Shown: positions 60,650-64,000 of the stretch, piece by piece
Numbering within the stretch: the first letter of the stretch is position 1
How the letters are laid out: every line of letters starts with the position of its first letter
From: Pseudomonas fluorescens
GTDB lineage: Bacteria > Pseudomonadota > Gammaproteobacteria > Pseudomonadales > Pseudomonadaceae
Assembly (NCBI RefSeq): GCF_902497855.1
Contig: NZ_CABVHU010000001.1
Location: 380,595-444,594 of the forward strand
DNA: 64,000 bases
Reading direction: 5' to 3'
Program-made: the position numbers and the translations under genes
Notes under the pieces: model-generated
Databases searched by the model: none
Told to the model about the DNA's origin: nothing
What the model saw: the letters and a program-made list of their open reading frames with translations, nothing else

Positions 60650-61885
60650 ATGCAAGATGGTGTCCTGACCCCGGAAGTCCTGGCGAGCCTTGGCCTGGAT
60701 CTCACGCGCTACAACGAGTTGGTGGGCGAGATCTACGACGGCGCCCTCGATCCGAAACTGATGGCCAACGCCCTCAGAAGCTTTCGCAAACTCTACGAGG
60801 CCAACTACGTCACGCTGATCCTGCGGGTGCCGGACCAACCCGATACGGGTGTGATGATCCTCGTTGGCGATCTCGAAGGTGCCGGTGACGTCTGCTACAT
60901 GACCTACCCGCAGACCAATACGCCGTTCGCCAACCAGCCACTGGACAAGGTGTTCACCGTCGATGACATCATGAGCTCCACGGAATGGGAACACAGCGCC
61001 TACTTCAAGGCGTTCTGCGGTCCCAACGATGTGTATCACGTGATGTGCGCGGACATTTCCACCCCGGACGGCGGCAAACTGCGCTTTCGCGTCACCCGCC
61101 CGAAACATGCCCCCAACTTCTGCGCCAACGATCGGGCGCTGTGCGCCAGTTTCCTGCCACACCTGCGTCGTGCCTCGCAATTGCATAACCTGCTGGACCG
61201 CAGCGAATCGCTGAGCGGATTGTACTCCCAGGCCATCAGCCGGTTATCGGTGGCGACCCTGGTGCTCGACGAGAGCGGCAGCGTATTGCAGATCAACCCG
61301 GTGGCCCAGGAAATTCTCGCCCGTTCCGATGGCCTGAAACTGGTGGGCGGACGCCTGGAGGCGACCTATCCAAGTGACAACCGTGAACTGCAACGCTTGA
61401 TTCGCGGCGCGTTCTGCCCAGATGCCCCGAAAAGTGCCGAGGCCATGTCGGTGACGCGGCCTTCAGGTCTGGTCAACCTCGGTGTGGTGGTCGAATCTAT
61501 TCCGTCCCTGGACTGGGCCGAGGAGAAGGGCCAACCGACGGCGTTGGTGTACATCCGCGATGCGTCGAGCAAATCCCTGGCCAGCGAAGTGGTGACCAAG
61601 CAGCTGTTCAACCTGACCAAGGCCGAAACTGCCCTGGCCATGGAGCTGGCCAACGGCCTGTCCCTGGAAGAAGCTGCCGAGGCCCTCAATATCCGGCGTA
61701 ACACCGCGCGGGCGCACTTGCGCTCGATTTTCTCCAAGACCGGCGTGCGACGCCAGACCGAGCTGGTGCGCATCATGCTCAACAGCGTGGTGGCCTTGGG
61801 TAAACCCAAGCTGGTGTTGAAAATGGGTGAGAAAATCAAGGTGCCGCCGCTGAAACTGGCCGTGCCTATCTATCGCCAGGCGTGA
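60650..61885 (+). CDS. LuxR-type transcriptional regulator (TeiR-like context)
   Basis: 411 residues. The C-terminal 65 residues (about 320-385) form a LuxR/GerE helix-turn-helix: FNLTKAETALAMELANGLSL, EEAAEALNIRRNTARAHLRS and FSKTGVRRQTELVRI. The N-terminal 300 residues are sensory, with a PAS-like part (LVLDESGSVLQINPVAQEIL, about 203-222). No receiver domain or phospho-Asp is seen. TeiR, the testosterone-inducible activator of Comamonas testosteroni, has the same size and layout. It is the only regulator inside the island and so is the best candidate for the protein that binds the TAGTC-N5-GGACGATG motif; this is inference. Confidence 0.83.
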   Translation: MQDGVLTPEVLASLGLDLTRYNELVGEIYDGALDPKLMANALRSFRKLYEANYVTLILRVPDQPDTGVMILVGDLEGAGDVCYMTYPQTNTPFANQPLDKVFTVDDIMSSTEWEHSAYFKAFCGPNDVYHVMCADISTPDGGKLRFRVTRPKHAPNFCANDRALCASFLPHLRRASQLHNLLDRSESLSGLYSQAISRLSVATLVLDESGSVLQINPVAQEILARSDGLKLVGGRLEATYPSDNRELQRLIRGAFCPDAPKSAEAMSVTRPSGLVNLGVVVESIPSLDWAEEKGQPTALVYIRDASSKSLASEVVTKQLFNLTKAETALAMELANGLSLEEAAEALNIRRNTARAHLRSIFSKTGVRRQTELVRIMLNSVVALGKPKLVLKMGEKIKVPPLKLAVPIYRQA

Positions 61886-61908
61886 GAACACCGCGGTGTC
61901 TGGTTCGC

Positions 61909-62367
61909 TGTAGGAGCCAGGCTTGCCGGCGAAGAACGATAACGCGGTACAACAGGCACACCGCGGCGTCTGGTTCGCCTGTAGGAGCCAGGCTTGCCGG
62001 CGAAGAACGATAACGCGGTACAACAGGCACACCGCGGCGTCTGGTTCGCCTGTAGGAGCCAGGCTTGCCGGCGAAGAACGATAACGCGGTACAACAGGTA
62101 CACCGCGGCGTCTGGTTCGCGGGCAAGCCTCGCTCCTACAGGCGAAGAACGATAACGCGGTACAACAGGCACACCGCGGCGTCTGGTTCGCCTGTAGGAG
62201 CCAGGCTTGCCGGCGAAGAACGATAACGCGGTACAACAGGCACACCGCGGCGTCTGGTTCGCGGGCAAGCCTCGCTCCTACAGGCGAAGAACGATAACGC
62301 GGTGTGTCAGATAAACCGCAGCGCCTGGTTCGCGGGCAAGTCGGAACGCCGCCCGCTCGCTCCTACA
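61909..62367. repeat. REPIN array, family 3, exact 71-bp steps
   Basis: Units begin TGTAGGAGCCAGGCTTGCCG at 61909, 61980, 62051 and further, with GCGAAGAACGATAACGCGGT and ACAACAGGCACACCGCGGCG; some units are inverted to CGGGCAAGCCTCGCTCCTAC. The last unit is diverged (GTCGGAACGCCGCCCGCTCG), as in the array at 45308. Confidence 0.9.
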
Positions 62368-62369
62368 CG

Positions 62370-62387
62370 TAGTCCGCACAGACGATG
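62370..62387 (+). promoter_or_regulatory. Island motif upstream of hsdA-like gene
   Basis: TAGTCCGCACAGACGATG directly after the REPIN array, 52 bases before ATG 62440. GATACT at 62409-62414 could be the -10 region, 21 bases after the motif. Confidence 0.6.
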
Positions 62388-62439
62388 CCGTCGCTTGATA
62401 GCCCTGTCGATACTGGGGGACCAATCACGGAGAATCACC

Positions 62440-63207
62440 ATGCCAATTACAGCCATCACCGGGAGCGCCTCGGGAATCGGGGCCGCCGTATCCGCCGCCA
62501 TGCGCGCCGTCGGGCACCAGGTCATCGGTATCGATCGCAGCAACGCCGAAGTGGTCGCGGACCTGTCCACCCCACAGGGTCGTGCCGCGGCCATCGCGCA
62601 AGTGCTTGAACTCAGCGGCGGAGTTCTCGACGGGCTGATCTGCTGCGCCGGGGTTGGTGTCACGGCGCCGACCTGCGGCCTGATCCCGGCGGTCAATTAC
62701 TTTGGCGTCAGCCAGTTGCTCGACGGCCTGCAAGGGGCGTTGGCCAAGGGGCAACAACCGGCGGCGCTGGTGATCGGCTCGGTGGCGGCGACGCATTCGG
62801 GGGCCGACGGCCAGCCGATGATTGACGCGATGCTCGCAGGTGATGAAGATCAGGCGATCGCGTTGGCCAACTCCCTCAACCAGCCTCACGTCGCCTATGC
62901 CGCCTCTAAATACGCCATCAGTCACCATGCCCGCAACCTGGCCATGAGCTGGGGCAAGCAGGGCATGCGCTTGAACGTGGTGGCGCCGGGCGCGGTAGAA
63001 ACCCCGTTGCACCAGGCTTCGCTGGAAGATGCACGGTTTGGCCAGGCGACCCGCGATTTCGTCGCGCCCCTGGGCCGCTCCGGTCGCCCGGATGAGCTCG
63101 CCGCAATGGTCGCCTTCCTGCAATCGCCACAAGCATCGTTTGTCCATGGCAGCGTGGTGTTCGTCGATGGCGGCATGGACGCCATGGTCCGCGCCTCGCG
63201 CTTCTAA
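62440..63207 (+). CDS. hsdA: 3alpha-hydroxysteroid dehydrogenase/carbonyl reductase (HsdA-like)
   Basis: 255 residues from ATG 62440 (ACGGAGAATCACC upstream). SDR with TGSASGIG (7-14), Ser114 in VIGSVAA, Tyr153 and Lys157 in YAASK. The whole run resembles what I remember of HsdA from Comamonas testosteroni: GHQVIGIDRSNAEVVADLST, PAVNYFGVSQLLDGL, GKQGMRLNVVAPGAVETPL and the end VDGGMDAMVRASRF. HsdA oxidises 3alpha-hydroxysteroids (such as bile acids and androsterone) to 3-oxosteroids with NAD. It would feed the delta1- and delta4-dehydrogenases at 26443 and 28161. Confidence 0.82.
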   Translation: MPITAITGSASGIGAAVSAAMRAVGHQVIGIDRSNAEVVADLSTPQGRAAAIAQVLELSGGVLDGLICCAGVGVTAPTCGLIPAVNYFGVSQLLDGLQGALAKGQQPAALVIGSVAATHSGADGQPMIDAMLAGDEDQAIALANSLNQPHVAYAASKYAISHHARNLAMSWGKQGMRLNVVAPGAVETPLHQASLEDARFGQATRDFVAPLGRSGRPDELAAMVAFLQSPQASFVHGSVVFVDGGMDAMVRASRF

Positions 63208-63219
63208 AAAGGAATCGAC

Positions 63220-64000
63220 ATGAACAAGGTGGCATTCATCACCGGCGCCAGCCGTGGTATCGGCCGCGAGGCGGCGCTGGCGTTCGCCCGCGCCGGTTTC
63301 GATCTGGCGATCAGCGCCCGTACCCTCAACGAGGGTGAACAACATGAACATGCCCTGCGCGACGCCGCCGGGGCACCGCTGGCCGGCAGCCTCAATGGCA
63401 CTGCGCAGGCGTTGCGCGAACTCGGTTGCCGGGTACTCGTGGTGCCGATGGACCTGCTCGACAGCGCCTCGGCCCTGGCTGCCTGCGAGGCGGTGCTGGC
63501 CGAGTACGGGCGCATCGACGTGCTGATCAACAACGCGATCTACCAGGGCAGTGACCTCAACGCCGGGTTCATGGACCTGCAAGCCCAGACCCTGGAGAGG
63601 ATGTTCCAGGGCTACATCCTCACCCCCTTTCTATTGACTCGGGCAGTGGCCGAACACATGGTGACGCGCGGTGGCGGGGTGGTGATCAATGTCACCTCCG
63701 GCGCTGGCGAAAGCGACCCACCGGTGGCGGCGGGCAAGGGCGGTTGGGGTTATGCGTACGGTGCAGGCAAGGCCGCGGTGTCGCGACTGTCCGGGGTGCT
63801 GACTACGGAACTGGGTGAGGCGGGCGTTCGCGCCTATACCCTCAATCCGGGCGTAGTCACCACCGAAGCCCTCAAGGCCACCATCGGCGACAAAGGCCTG
63901 ATCGCCCTGCGCGCCGGCAGTGCCCCACCTCACGTTCCGGCGGCTGTGATGCTGTGGCTGGCCACCGCCGAACAGGCGCCAGGGTTTCAACGCCGGACCA
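63220..64000 (+). CDS. Short-chain dehydrogenase/reductase, 3' end outside window
   Basis: ATG 63220 lies 12 bases after the hsdA-like stop (AAGGAATCGAC upstream); 260 codons are visible and the frame is open to the right edge. SDR signs: TGASRGIGREAA (8-19), NNAIYQG instead of the usual NNAG (about 107), NVTSGAG with the Ser (about 155), and YGAGK (about 182-186). The protein is longer than usual between strands 2 and 4 (the DAAGAPLAGSLNGTAQALREL insertion region, about 40-75), a feature of NADP-type SDRs with an insert. Probably acts on another hydroxyl or enoyl group of the same substrate. Same operon as the gene before it. Confidence 0.85.
   Translation, partial: MNKVAFITGASRGIGREAALAFARAGFDLAISARTLNEGEQHEHALRDAAGAPLAGSLNGTAQALRELGCRVLVVPMDLLDSASALAACEAVLAEYGRIDVLINNAIYQGSDLNAGFMDLQAQTLERMFQGYILTPFLLTRAVAEHMVTRGGGVVINVTSGAGESDPPVAAGKGGWGYAYGAGKAAVSRLSGVLTTELGEAGVRAYTLNPGVVTTEALKATIGDKGLIALRAGSAPPHVPAAVMLWLATAEQAPGFQRRT

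Overview
The window looks like a chromosome segment of a Pseudomonas species, probably of the fluorescens/putida type. The basis is the high-GC codon use, several families of Pseudomonas REP/REPIN repeats with a RAYT transposase, a Pseudomonas-type DUF6124 protein, and a cstA-ybdD locus next to a cache-domain two-component system. No rRNA, tRNA, CRISPR array or replication origin was seen.

Region 1 (1-5700) is a polymorphic-toxin locus. It holds the 3' two thirds of an Rhs protein ending in a GHH/HNH-like nuclease tip, a probable immunity gene, and recombined scraps: an Rhs core copy fused in frame to a VgrG tail, and a cut-off EagR (DUF1795) chaperone joined to another Rhs piece. Region 2 (5700-13000) is housekeeping-like: a sensor kinase/response regulator pair, divergent cstA-ybdD, a lipoprotein serine-protease-like gene and a metallophosphoesterase. 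Region 3 (13000-18300) is a LysR-controlled amine-oxidation operon (DadA-like FAD subunit, small [2Fe-2S] subunit, FAD/NAD subunit with a Cys-rich tail, RidA, amino-acid binding protein), of the opine-oxidase/HcnABC type. Region 4 (18300-22000) has an SRAP-type DNA-crosslink protease and two MFS transporters.

Region 5 (about 22000 to the right edge) is the main interest: a catabolic island of more than 40 kb whose parts match steroid or bile-acid breakdown. Ring A enzymes are a 3-ketosteroid delta1-dehydrogenase-like flavoprotein (26443), an adjacent delta4(5alpha)-dehydrogenase-like flavoprotein (28161), a close look-alike of Comamonas 3alpha-hydroxysteroid dehydrogenase HsdA (62440) and further SDRs. 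Side-chain enzymes are two acyl-CoA ligases, four acyl-CoA dehydrogenases that read as two catalytic/non-catalytic pairs, a ChsH1/ChsH2-like hydratase pair, an Ltp2-like aldolase, a second thiolase plus DUF35-MaoC fusion, a crotonase, an aldehyde dehydrogenase and a Tat-exported amidase that could deconjugate an amide. Envelope genes are DUF1302, DUF1329, a YCF48-type repeat protein and an RND/MMPL pump. A LuxR-type regulator at 60650 recalls TeiR of Comamonas. No sterol-nucleus ring-opening genes (KshAB, meta-cleavage dioxygenase) are in the window, so the substrate stays an inference.

Two pieces of non-coding structure stand out. First, an 18-base motif (TAGTC-N5-GGACGATG, half-palindromic, perfect as an 18-bp palindrome at 23095) sits in front of at least eight transcription units of the island and nowhere that I noticed outside it, which suggests one regulon. 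Second, REPIN elements are amplified into tandem arrays of about 71 bp period in six intergenic gaps between 40.7 and 62.4 kb, with a RAYT gene (44854) in the middle. A nested inverted-repeat element upstream of the DUF6124 gene (30949-31144) may be a structured RNA leader.
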